13,801 nt of DNA from Firmicutes bacterium ZCTH02-B6 (GTDB lineage: Bacteria > Bacillota > Limnochordia > Limnochordales > ZCTH02-B6): NCBI GenBank assembly GCA_002159155.1, contig LZRQ01000087.1:1-13801 (forward strand), written 5' to 3'. Each line of letters starts with the position of its first letter. Position 1 is the stretch's first letter. The notes under the pieces are model-generated. The model was not told where the DNA came from. It ran no database searches and saw only the letters and a program-made list of their open reading frames with translations. Positions 1 to 5,665 of the stretch are shown one piece after another. A program made the position numbers and the translations under genes.

Positions 1-566
1 TTCCCAACGACCGCCTGCTGCAGGTGGCGGAAAAGAAGACGTCCATCCTGGAGGCGTTCCGGCTGGCCGACGACGTGCTGCGCCAGGGCGTTCAGGGCAT
101 CTCGGATCTCATCACGGTACCGGGCCTCATCAACCTGGACTTTGCCGACGTGCGGACCATCATGGCCAACGCCGGGTCTGCACTCATGGGCATCGGCGTC
201 GCCAGCGGCGAGGAGCGGGCGATTAAGGCGGCCAAGATGGCGATTTCCAGCCCCCTGCTCGAGGCGTCCATCGAAGGTGCCCGCGGCATCCTGCTCAACA
301 TCACCGGCAGCTCCAACCTGGGCTTGTTCGAGGTCAACGACGCCGCGGAAATCATCGCCGAGGCGGCCGATCCGGAGGCCAACATCATCTTTGGCGCGGT
401 CATCGACGAATCGCTGCGGGATGAGGTGCGGGTGACCGTGATCGCGACGGGCTTCGATGGAGGCCGGGGCAACGGCCGGCGCAAGAACTTCACGGACCTG
501 GAGCTGAAGCCATTTGCCACCGATGATCTCGACATTCCTGCCTTCCTGCGGCGGCGGTCGTCCTAG
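1..566 (+). CDS. ftsZ: Cell division protein FtsZ (C-terminal part, 5' end outside window)
   Basis: FtsZ is the tubulin-like GTPase that polymerises into the cytokinetic Z-ring, and in spore formers also the polar ring. The reading frame is open from the window edge (first whole codon at base 3), so the GTPase domain and the start codon lie upstream. The visible part begins with PNDRLLQV and continues through the activation domain (ILEAFRLADDVLRQGVQGI, then DLITVPGLINLDFADVRTIM), a typical FtsZ signature. It ends in the membrane-anchor-binding tail DIPAFLRRR, which recruits FtsA/SepF-type partners. Between the end of the globular domain (VIATGF) and this tail there are only about 23 residues, a shorter linker than the roughly 50 of B. 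subtilis. The gene converges on sigE, whose stop codon lies 53 bp beyond this one. ftsZ next to spoIIGA/sigE is the expected Bacillota neighbourhood. Identity is essentially certain. Confidence 0.97.
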   Translation, partial: PNDRLLQVAEKKTSILEAFRLADDVLRQGVQGISDLITVPGLINLDFADVRTIMANAGSALMGIGVASGEERAIKAAKMAISSPLLEASIEGARGILLNITGSSNLGLFEVNDAAEIIAEAADPEANIIFGAVIDESLRDEVRVTVIATGFDGGRGNGRRKNFTDLELKPFATDDLDIPAFLRRRSS

Positions 567-599
567 GGGAAGCCCTCTGGCAGCAAGGCCGCTTCACCT

Positions 600-620
600 A
601 AGACGCCGTGGGCGGCGCTT
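600..620. terminator. Weak hairpin between convergent ftsZ and sigE
   Basis: AAG-A-CGCC and GGCGCTT can pair as a 7 bp stem with one bulged A and a 6-base loop, ending at the sigE stop codon. It sits where a bidirectional terminator for ftsZ and sigE would be expected. No T-run follows on either side, so it is not a textbook intrinsic terminator and may be chance in GC-rich DNA. Confidence 0.25.
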
Positions 621-1354
621 CAGGAGATTCCCTCCATGCGCTGCATCTCCCGGCGCAGCTTGTTGAGGATGCGCTTCTCCAGGCGGGAGATGTAGGACTG
701 GGAGATCCCTAGCAGATCCGCGACCTCTTTCTGCGTCTTCTCGCGCCCGTTTTTTAAGCCAAACCGCAGTTCCATGATCCGCTTCTCGCGGCCGGACAAA
801 CGGTCCATGGCCAAGCTAAGCAACGTCCGGTCGACTTCGTCTTCGAGCCGCCGCGTCACGTCGCTCTCTGTACCGATGACGTCCGAGAGGAGGAGTTCAT
901 TCCCGTCCCAGTCGGTATTGAGCGGCTCGTCAAAGGAGACTTCGGCCCTGGTTTTGCTGTTGCGACGCAGGTACATCAGGATTTCGTTTTCGATGCACCG
1001 CGAGGCATATGTGGCCAGCTTGATGTTCTTTCCCGGGTCAAACGTGTTCACGGCTTTGATGAGTCCAATGGTGCCGATGGACACCAGATCCTCAATGGCC
1101 ACGCCGGTATTTTCGAATTTTCGTGCGATGTAGACCACCAGGCGCAGGTTGCGCTCGATGAGCGGACCGCGAACCGACGTGTCACCGCCCTGCAGCCGCC
1201 CGATGAGCTCCGCCTCCTCCGCCGGCGTCAGTGGCGGCGGCAGCACCTCGCTGGAGCCGACGTAAAACACCCGCGGGGCCAGCCAAATCCGGCCCAACGC
1301 CCGCATAAGCCATAGGCGAAGGAGCAGTCTATACCTAAACACGTTGGGTCGCAT
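620..1354 (-). CDS. sigE: Pro-sigma-E, mother-cell RNA polymerase sigma factor
   Basis: Early mother-cell sporulation sigma factor, made as an inactive membrane-associated precursor (244 aa with this start; B. subtilis has 239). Visible parts: an amphipathic basic pro-sequence (about residues 1-30), then the mature start YVGSSEVLPPPL, which resembles the B. subtilis processing region YYIGGSEALPPPL. Cleavage is therefore expected near F30/Y31. Sigma region 2 follows (LRLVVYIARKFENTG, SIGTIGLIKAVNTF, YASRCIENEILMYLRR), then region 4 with the helix-turn-helix TQKEVADLLGISQSYISRLE. The ATG at 1352-1354 was chosen because it supplies a full pro-sequence and has GGGAGG about 12-13 bases upstream. 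A GTG at 1342 would leave a 26-residue pro-sequence but lacks a ribosome binding site. The frame is open much further upstream, but that stretch is the spoIIGA region read in another frame. The start overlaps the end of spoIIGA by 20 bp, suggesting translational coupling. Confidence 0.96.
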   Translation of the reverse strand: MRPNVFRYRLLLRLWLMRALGRIWLAPRVFYVGSSEVLPPPLTPAEEAELIGRLQGGDTSVRGPLIERNLRLVVYIARKFENTGVAIEDLVSIGTIGLIKAVNTFDPGKNIKLATYASRCIENEILMYLRRNSKTRAEVSFDEPLNTDWDGNELLLSDVIGTESDVTRRLEDEVDRTLLSLAMDRLSGREKRIMELRFGLKNGREKTQKEVADLLGISQSYISRLEKRILNKLRREMQRMEGIS

Positions 1355-2291
1355 CGGCCGACGGCGCCCTCCCGGCAAGCGATGTGTGTAGCCGTTGTAC
1401 CGCAGCGGCGGGTTGTACCAGGTCTGGGTGGACCAGGGCCTGGTACGCGCCCTCCGGGTCCAAGGGGCCCTTGCACAGCCCCAAGATGCACGGGCCAACG
1501 GGCACGGCCCGTCCGTCCACGACGATGCGGACTTCATCGGGACGGAAGCCGATGAGCAGCCCGTGTTCCCGGCCAATTGAGGCGTACGGAATGACCCTAA
1601 ACCGGGCCGACCACTCTTCCGACGACAGGAGCCGGCTTACCGGGGCCAGGTCACCCGTCTCCATGGCGGCCACCGCCGGCTGCAAGTACTCCGGCAAAAG
1701 AGACCGCAGCGCCTCACCCTCCACCACCACAACCGGAGTCCCGGATAACGGGTCCCGCAGGCGGTTGCCTGTGTCCACCAGCGCCTGCAGGCGGCACGTC
1801 AGATCCCCAAAGCGGATTTCCAGCGGCATCTGGTATACCTGCTGCCAGATCGTCCGCTGCACCGCCCCCCACCCGAGCTCGGCGACGAGGAGGATTGCGC
1901 CGCTGGCGGCCAGGAAACCGGCGATCGCGTCCGGGCGGGACGTGTTGCCCATGAGGAAGGCAGCGGCCATCCCCGCACCGGCGGCGACAAAGCCGATGCC
2001 GTAGAAATGTGCCGCTACCGTCAGCAACCTGCGCACCCGCAACCGGCCAAAAGCCAAGAGGATCATCAAGCCGGAGACGAGGACGACGACGGGCAGCGAC
2101 CGCAGCACGCCGTAGAAGGGAACAAGGCGTGCTTCCGCCAGCACATACAGCAGGTAGTACCCGGCGCCCGTGAGGGTGGCGGCTAACATCCGGGCGCGGG
2201 TGGTGGGCGTGCGGGTGACGGCCGCAGTGGCCCACAGGAGCAGGCAGTCGAAAAGACAGTTGGCGACCACCTGCAGGATGAGCACGTCCAT
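1335..2291 (-). CDS. spoIIGA: SpoIIGA, membrane aspartic protease that processes pro-sigma-E
   Basis: SpoIIGA sits in the mother-cell side of the septal membrane, receives the SpoIIR signal and cleaves the pro-sequence of sigma-E. The N-terminal half is a run of hydrophobic segments (for example LLLWATAAV, GYYLLYVLAE, VVVLVSGLMILLAFG, AGAGMAAAFLMG, GAILLVAELGWGA), fitting a five-helix membrane domain. The C-terminal half has the aspartic-protease motif VDTGNRLRDPLSGTPVVVV, with predicted catalytic Asp173, plus VIPYASIG and ALVHPDLV, all conserved family regions. Start choice: the ATG at 2289-2291 puts the first-helix Asn at residue 11, close to its place in relatives, and gives 318 aa (B. subtilis 309). 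The frame opens at a GTG at 2351, but that codon overlaps the predicted transcription start and has no ribosome binding site. A strong GAGGAGGGA lies at 2325-2333, too far from this ATG, so the start is not settled. It is co-directional with sigE and inverted relative to ftsZ and sigG. Confidence 0.93.
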   Translation of the reverse strand: MDVLILQVVANCLFDCLLLWATAAVTRTPTTRARMLAATLTGAGYYLLYVLAEARLVPFYGVLRSLPVVVLVSGLMILLAFGRLRVRRLLTVAAHFYGIGFVAAGAGMAAAFLMGNTSRPDAIAGFLAASGAILLVAELGWGAVQRTIWQQVYQMPLEIRFGDLTCRLQALVDTGNRLRDPLSGTPVVVVEGEALRSLLPEYLQPAVAAMETGDLAPVSRLLSSEEWSARFRVIPYASIGREHGLLIGFRPDEVRIVVDGRAVPVGPCILGLCKGPLDPEGAYQALVHPDLVQPAAAVQRLHTSLAGRAPSADATQRV

Positions 2292-2354
2292 CCAGATGAC
2301 GGCCCGCGCACCCCCGATGGCCGGTCCCTCCTCGTGCCGGGTTGTGTGCACATC

Positions 2355-2384
2355 ATATTACCAAGGTTGGCTCCCGATTCCTCC
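2355..2384 (-). promoter_or_regulatory. Candidate sigma-H-like promoter for spoIIGA-sigE
   Basis: Read on the minus strand, GGAGGAATC (2384-2376) matches the sigma-H -35 consensus RnAGGAWWW at all but the last base. After 12 bases comes TGGTAATAT (2363-2355), which fits the -10 consensus RnnGAATWW except for the initial purine and the G. TAATAT is also a fair sigma-A -10, but there is no TTGACA-like -35 at 17 bp. Transcription would begin near 2347, so translation must start downstream of the GTG at 2351. I saw no Spo0A box (TGTCGAA) in the gap. In B. subtilis spoIIG uses sigma-A with Spo0A, so sigma-H control here is an inference. Confidence 0.4.
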
Positions 2385-2411
2385 CCCGGCTGGCGCTTGC
2401 GCGCGGCGCCC

Positions 2412-2443
2412 GGAATAGGTCGCCTTTGCCCATGGCAATACTG
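2412..2443 (+). promoter_or_regulatory. Candidate forespore (sigma-F/sigma-G) promoter for sigG-spoIIR
   Basis: GGAATA (2412-2417) resembles the sigma-G -35 TGAATA, and AATACTG (2437-2443) resembles the sigma-G -10 CATACTA (ATACT shared). The spacer is 19 bp, one or two longer than usual. The site ends 38 bp before the sigG start. sigG is known to be transcribed by sigma-F and then autoregulated by sigma-G in B. subtilis, so this element is where it should be. The match is imperfect and no test was possible. Confidence 0.4.
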
Positions 2444-2481
2444 AGAGAAGCAAGGGCGAACGCCGGGGAGGTCCCAGGCCG

Positions 2482-3255
2482 ATGAACAAGGTGGAGATCT
2501 GCGGCGTCAACACCGCCAAGCTCCCGGTGTTGTCCAGCGAACGCATGCGGGAGCTGCTGGAACGCGTCCGAGCCGGTGACAAGGAGGCGCGGGCCGAGCT
2601 CATCCAGGGCAACCTGCGTCTGGTGCTGAGCGTCATCCAGCGTTTCAACAACCGCGGCGAGAACGTGGACGATCTGTTTCAGGTCGGCTGTATCGGACTC
2701 ATGAAGGCTATCGACAACTTTGACCTGAGCCAGAACGTCAAGTTCTCCACTTATGCTGTGCCCATGATCGTCGGCGAAATTCGCCGGTATCTGCGGGACA
2801 ACAATCCGATCCGGGTCAGCCGCAGCCTGCGGGACATTGCCTACAAGGCATTGCAGGTGCGGGACAGTCTCGTGAGCCGCTACAACACTGAGCCGACCAT
2901 CAGTCAAATCGCCCAGGAAATGGGGCTTCCCCGGGAGGAGGTCGTGTACGCGCTCGACGCGATCCAGGAGCCGATCTCCTTATTTGAGCCTATCTACCAC
3001 GATGGGGGCGACCCCATCTTTGTGATGGATCAGATCAGCGACGAGCGGTCGCTGGACAGCACCTGGATCGAGGGTATCTCCATCCGGGAGGCCATGGCGC
3101 GGCTCGGCGAGCGTGAGAAGCTCATTTTGACCAAGCGCTTTTTCGACGGCCGCACCCAGATGGAGGTCGCCGAGGAGATTGGCATCTCCCAAGCGCAGGT
3201 TTCTCGCTTGGAAAAGGCCGCTCTGAAAAACCTCAGGCGCTATATGTCCGGGTGA
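2482..3255 (+). CDS. sigG: Sigma-G, late forespore RNA polymerase sigma factor
   Basis: Directs late gene expression in the engulfed forespore. The 257 aa protein is close in length to B. subtilis SigG (260). It begins with the sigma-G hallmark NKVEICGVNTAKLPVL, followed by region 2 (LRLVLSVIQRFNNRG, DDLFQVGCIGLMKAIDNFDL, KFSTYAVPMIVGEIRRYLRD), region 3 (RVSRSLRDIAYKALQVRDSL, SLFEPIY-DGGDPI) and region 4 (TQMEVAEEIGISQAQVSRLE). The ATG at 2482 has GGGGAGG (2465-2471) ten bases upstream. At residue 42 it has Gln in IQGNLRL, where B. subtilis sigma-G has an Asn implicated in discrimination between anti-sigma factors. It diverges from spoIIGA and overlaps the longest possible spoIIR frame; with the preferred spoIIR start the gap is 14 bp, so both are likely one transcript. 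Confidence 0.97.
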   Translation: MNKVEICGVNTAKLPVLSSERMRELLERVRAGDKEARAELIQGNLRLVLSVIQRFNNRGENVDDLFQVGCIGLMKAIDNFDLSQNVKFSTYAVPMIVGEIRRYLRDNNPIRVSRSLRDIAYKALQVRDSLVSRYNTEPTISQIAQEMGLPREEVVYALDAIQEPISLFEPIYHDGGDPIFVMDQISDERSLDSTWIEGISIREAMARLGEREKLILTKRFFDGRTQMEVAEEIGISQAQVSRLEKAALKNLRRYMSG

Positions 3256-3269
3256 AAGGAGGGTTGGGC

Positions 3270-3989
3270 GTGGACGGCCGCATGGATCGGAAGACGCACG
3301 ATTGGCGCAAGGCAGTCCCCGGCAAAATCGGCTTAGGGGCGTTGGTCGGACGTGCCCGTTTGGCAGCCGTATTGGCGGTCCTCATTATGCTCGTACTGTT
3401 GGGCTGGCGTCTCCTGCGGCCCCACGTCTTGCACGCGTACGATACTGTGCCCGTATTCCGGCTGCACGTGGTGGCCCACAGCGACGCGCCTGCCGACCAA
3501 GAGATGAAACTCGCGGTGAGGGACTCCGTCCTACCCATGGTGCTGTCCCTCGTAGACGGAGCCCAATCCCCGGCCGACGCCTACATGCGCCTTGCCTCGG
3601 CACACCGCCCGCTGGAGGAGACGGCACGGGCCGTGGTGCGGTCTTTAGGGGCAGATTACCCGGTGGCGGTTGAAACCGAGCTGGACCCGGCCGGTGAGCC
3701 GGCTGCCGTTCGGATCGTCATCGGGGCCGGGCGTGGGGCCAACTGGTTTTGCGTCCTGTTTCCTCCGTTGTGCTTTGCCGACGCAGCCCAGGCCATCGAG
3801 CCCGCCCCGGCTAGTCCCGCCGCACCGGCCAGCGATGGTGTGCAGCTCGCCTTGCGTTGGCTGGACTGGCTACCGGGGCTGTCATCGCTCCTGGTCGGAG
3901 GCGTCGGGCAGATGGACCAGGATGACGTCCACACCTATTTTGCGCACGCGCTTCCAGGGAATAGCCACGTCGGGCCGGCGGCCGAATAG
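3270..3989 (+). CDS. spoIIR: SpoIIR, forespore-secreted activator of SpoIIGA
   Basis: SpoIIR is exported from the forespore into the intermembrane space and triggers SpoIIGA to process pro-sigma-E. Visible: a hydrophobic N-terminal anchor/signal (about residues 33-52, LAAVLAVLIMLVLLGWRLL), the conserved block FRLHVVAHSDAPADQEMKL followed by AVRDSVLP, and the family signature GANWFCVLFPPLCFAD. A short segment, VQLALRWLDWLPGLSSLL, resembles the usual C-terminal VKFFI-WI element. The GTG at 3270 was chosen because AAAGGAGGG (3255-3263) lies just upstream with ideal spacing; the frame opens at 3252 inside the sigG stop. The protein is 239 aa. The last 30 or so residues have no clear counterpart in the family as I know it and lie antisense to conserved ylmC codons. 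Placement directly after sigG suggests forespore-specific expression, whereas in B. subtilis spoIIR is unlinked and sigma-F dependent. Confidence 0.92.
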   Translation: MDGRMDRKTHDWRKAVPGKIGLGALVGRARLAAVLAVLIMLVLLGWRLLRPHVLHAYDTVPVFRLHVVAHSDAPADQEMKLAVRDSVLPMVLSLVDGAQSPADAYMRLASAHRPLEETARAVVRSLGADYPVAVETELDPAGEPAAVRIVIGAGRGANWFCVLFPPLCFADAAQAIEPAPASPAAPASDGVQLALRWLDWLPGLSSLLVGGVGQMDQDDVHTYFAHALPGNSHVGPAAE

Positions 3990-4142
3990 CGAGAGCCACC
4001 GCCGGCCCTCGCCCGGTACCAGCAAGGCCCGGATGCGGCCCGTGTCCACGTCTACATCCACGTCGTAGACGTAGCCCAGCTTGCGGCCGTCCACGACGTT
4101 AACCACGTCCAGGAGCCGCAGCTCGGAAGCGCGCACGAGCAC
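3882..4142 (-). CDS. ylmC: YlmC/YmxH-family PRC-barrel sporulation protein
   Basis: Small 86 aa soluble protein with a single PRC-barrel-like fold: a SEL motif near the start (RASELRLLDVV), then DGRKLGYVYDVDVDVDTGRI, ALLVPGEGR, and VAIPWKRVRKIGVDVILV, which matches the family pattern of PW-x-I/V-KKIG-D-I. Family members lie next to sigG in many spore formers and are annotated as sporulation proteins, but their biochemical role is unknown. The GTG at 4142 has AAAGGGGGG about 11 bases upstream; a GTG at 4136 is an alternative. It is transcribed toward spoIIR and its last 108 bp overlap the spoIIR 3' end tail-to-tail. A promoter with 17 bp spacing lies upstream. In B. subtilis ylmC is co-directional with sigG and ylmD; here it is inverted. 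Confidence 0.9.
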   Translation of the reverse strand: MLVRASELRLLDVVNVVDGRKLGYVYDVDVDVDTGRIRALLVPGEGRRWLSLFGRRPDVAIPWKRVRKIGVDVILVHLPDASDQER

Positions 4143-4168
4143 GGGCCTGTTTTCCCCCCTTTCAGGCT

Positions 4169-4197
4169 ACTATATTCCAACCGCCCGAGTCCGACAA
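4169..4197 (-). promoter_or_regulatory. Candidate housekeeping promoter for ylmC
   Basis: On the minus strand, TTGTCG (4197-4192; 4 of 6 to TTGACA) is followed after exactly 17 bases by TATAGT (4174-4169; 5 of 6 to TATAAT). It lies 27 bp upstream of the ylmC GTG, with the ribosome binding site in between. Spacing, position and an AT-rich island in GC-rich DNA all support it. Confidence 0.55.
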
Positions 4198-4258
4198 CGC
4201 GGCGCCTTCCGCCGTGGGAGTCCGTTCTCGCCGTCGCGCAGCCCCGCCGTCTCCCCGA

Positions 4259-4274
4259 TTGACAAGTGTATAAT
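4259..4274 (+). promoter_or_regulatory. TTGACA and TATAAT boxes upstream of nrdR, abnormally spaced
   Basis: TTGACA (4259-4264) and TATAAT (4269-4274) are both perfect sigma-A hexamers but only 4 bp apart, so they cannot serve as one promoter pair. TATAAT alone is well placed as a -10 for nrdR: a transcript starting near 4281 would just include the GGGAGG site at 4285-4290. No good -35 lies 17 bp upstream of it (GCCGTC there). Confidence 0.35.
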
Positions 4275-4297
4275 GGTAGAAGAAGGGAGGGGCAGGA

Positions 4298-4753
4298 GTG
4301 CGCTGCCCGTACTGCCACTACATGCACAGCAAGGTACTGGACTCCCGGGCCACGGACGAGGGCGCCTCTATCCGGCGCCGACGCGAGTGCGAGCGTTGCG
4401 GCCGCCGCTTTACGACGTATGAGCGCTGGGAGGAGACGCCCCTCATGGTGATCAAGAAGGACGGCCGGCGGGAGCCTTTCCAGCGTCAAAAAATCTTGAA
4501 CGGTCTCATCAAGGCGTGCGAGAAGCGGCCCATCCCCGTCGCTGTCCTGGAGCAAATCGTGGACGACATCGAGCGGGAGGCCCGCCAGCGGGGCGATACC
4601 GAGATCACGAGCCGCCAAATCGGTGAGCGCATTATGGACGCGCTGCGCGGGATCGACGAGGTGGCGTACGTCCGCTTTGCCAGCGTCTATCGGGAATTTC
4701 GGGATCTGACTGCGCTGCTGGGGGAAGTGGAGAAGCTGGTGAAGCGGGAGTGA
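4298..4753 (+). CDS. nrdR: Transcriptional repressor NrdR
   Basis: Nucleotide-sensing repressor of ribonucleotide reductase genes. The 151 aa protein matches the usual family length. It has an N-terminal zinc ribbon with Cys3, Cys6, Cys31 and Cys34 (CPYC and CERC), the linker RRFTTYERWEE, then an ATP-cone domain (about residues 49-139) beginning VIKKDGRREPFQRQKI and ending with ALRGIDEVAYVRFASVYREF. The GTG at 4298 directly precedes RCPYC and has GGGAGG at 4285-4290. It diverges from ylmC, and its TGA overlaps the GTG start of pgeF (GTGA), so the two are translationally coupled. No reductase gene is in the window. Linkage of nrdR to the sigG/ylmC region recurs in clostridial-type genomes from general knowledge. 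Confidence 0.97.
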   Translation: MRCPYCHYMHSKVLDSRATDEGASIRRRRECERCGRRFTTYERWEETPLMVIKKDGRREPFQRQKILNGLIKACEKRPIPVAVLEQIVDDIEREARQRGDTEITSRQIGERIMDALRGIDEVAYVRFASVYREFRDLTALLGEVEKLVKRE

Positions 4754-5598
4754 GCCGGAACGGGTTGGTCCGTTGCACCGTAGGCCCGGTGACCGTGTGG
4801 CAGCTGGAGCGCTGGGCGGCACGGGGGATTGTGCACGGCTTCACGGAGCGGGGAGGCGGGGTGAGCCGCCCGCCTTTTGACTCCCTCAACTTCGGTCTGC
4901 ACGTGGGCGATGACGTGGAGCTTGTCCTCGAGAATCGCCGGCGTCTCTGCCAAGTGTTTGGCATGTCCGCAAGTACCTTGGTGGCCGGGGAGCAGGTGCA
5001 CGGCGCCCGGGTGGCGGTCGTAACCGCAGCGGACATGGGCCGAGGGGCTGCCCGGGCAGAAGAAGCCATACCGGGTGTGGACGCGCTCGTCACCCGGGAG
5101 CGTGGACCACTGCTCATCGGTTTCTTTGCCGACTGCGTGCCTGTACTGTTGGTGGACCCCGAGACGCCGGCCGTAGGACTGGTACATGCTGGTTGGCGAG
5201 GGACGTGGCAGGGTGTGGCGGCACGGGCGGTGGAGGCCATGGTACGCGCCTTTGGCACGCGGCCGCAGTCCTTAGAAGCTGTCCTTGGTCCGAGCATCGG
5301 CCCATGCTGCTATGAAGTGGGCCCCGAGGTCGTCGAGCGGTTCGCCAATTGGGCGGTATCGCCCATCCGAGCCCGGAACGGCCGCATGTATCTCGATCTG
5401 TGGGCGGCGAACCGGCACCTGCTGACCGCCGCGGGAGTGCCCGCAGGCAATATTTGTACAGCTGCCATCTGCACCCGCTGCCGGAGTGACCGCTTCTTTT
5501 CCTATCGGGCGGCGGGCGGCCGGACGGGACGTATGGCGGCGGTCATCGGCCTGTCCATGCCGGCAGCGCACGGGAGCGCAGCGGCTCAAAGCGGCTAG
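4750..5598 (+). CDS. pgeF: Purine nucleoside phosphorylase / polyphenol oxidase family (YlmD, LACC1-like)
   Basis: Member of the YfiH/YlmD/LACC1 family, zinc enzymes first labelled laccases and now known to act on purine nucleosides (phosphorolysis or adenosine deamination). The 282 aa protein shows the metal/active-site signatures: QVHG (His84), FADCVPVLLVDP (Cys129) and HAGWRGTW (His146), followed by GPSIGPCCYEVG and the C-terminal CTRCRSDRFFSYR-GG-TGR. The N-terminal HGFTERGGGVS and FDSLNFGLHVGDD are also typical. The GTG start overlaps the nrdR stop and has only a weak ribosome binding site, consistent with translational coupling. The equivalent gene (ylmD) also follows ylmC in B. subtilis, so this is conserved context. 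All key residues are present; the exact preferred substrate cannot be read from sequence. Confidence 0.94.
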   Translation: MSRNGLVRCTVGPVTVWQLERWAARGIVHGFTERGGGVSRPPFDSLNFGLHVGDDVELVLENRRRLCQVFGMSASTLVAGEQVHGARVAVVTAADMGRGAARAEEAIPGVDALVTRERGPLLIGFFADCVPVLLVDPETPAVGLVHAGWRGTWQGVAARAVEAMVRAFGTRPQSLEAVLGPSIGPCCYEVGPEVVERFANWAVSPIRARNGRMYLDLWAANRHLLTAAGVPAGNICTAAICTRCRSDRFFSYRAAGGRTGRMAAVIGLSMPAAHGSAAAQSG

Positions 5599-5665
5599 TA
5601 GAGGCGCTTCCGGGCAGGACTTGCCCAGGGGGTCACGAACCCTTGTGGGCGGGAGGTGCGTGCGT

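Noticed and set aside
1355..1576. Upstream extension of sigE to 318 codons
   Set aside because: This stretch lies inside the spoIIGA 3' region in another frame and shows no sigma-factor similarity. The pro-sequence begins at the ATG at 1354.
2246..2252. AGTCGAA, one base from a Spo0A box
   Set aside because: It lies inside the spoIIGA coding region about 100 bp downstream of the predicted promoter, and a 6 of 7 match is common by chance.
4030..4080. Short repetitive stretch (alternating Val/Asp codons) in ylmC
   Set aside because: It encodes DVDVDVDTG, a normal variant of the family's D-x-x-x-D-x-x-TG strand pattern, not a separate repeat element.
5486..5665. Upstream extension of the SpoIIIE/FtsK gene to 776 codons
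   Set aside because: It overlaps the conserved C terminus of pgeF and is low-complexity Arg/Ala/Ser. A good ribosome binding site precedes the GTG at 5666.
5599..5665. Small hairpin GGGCA-GGACT-TGCCC between pgeF and the translocase gene
   Set aside because: Only 5 bp with no T-run; not convincing as a terminator.
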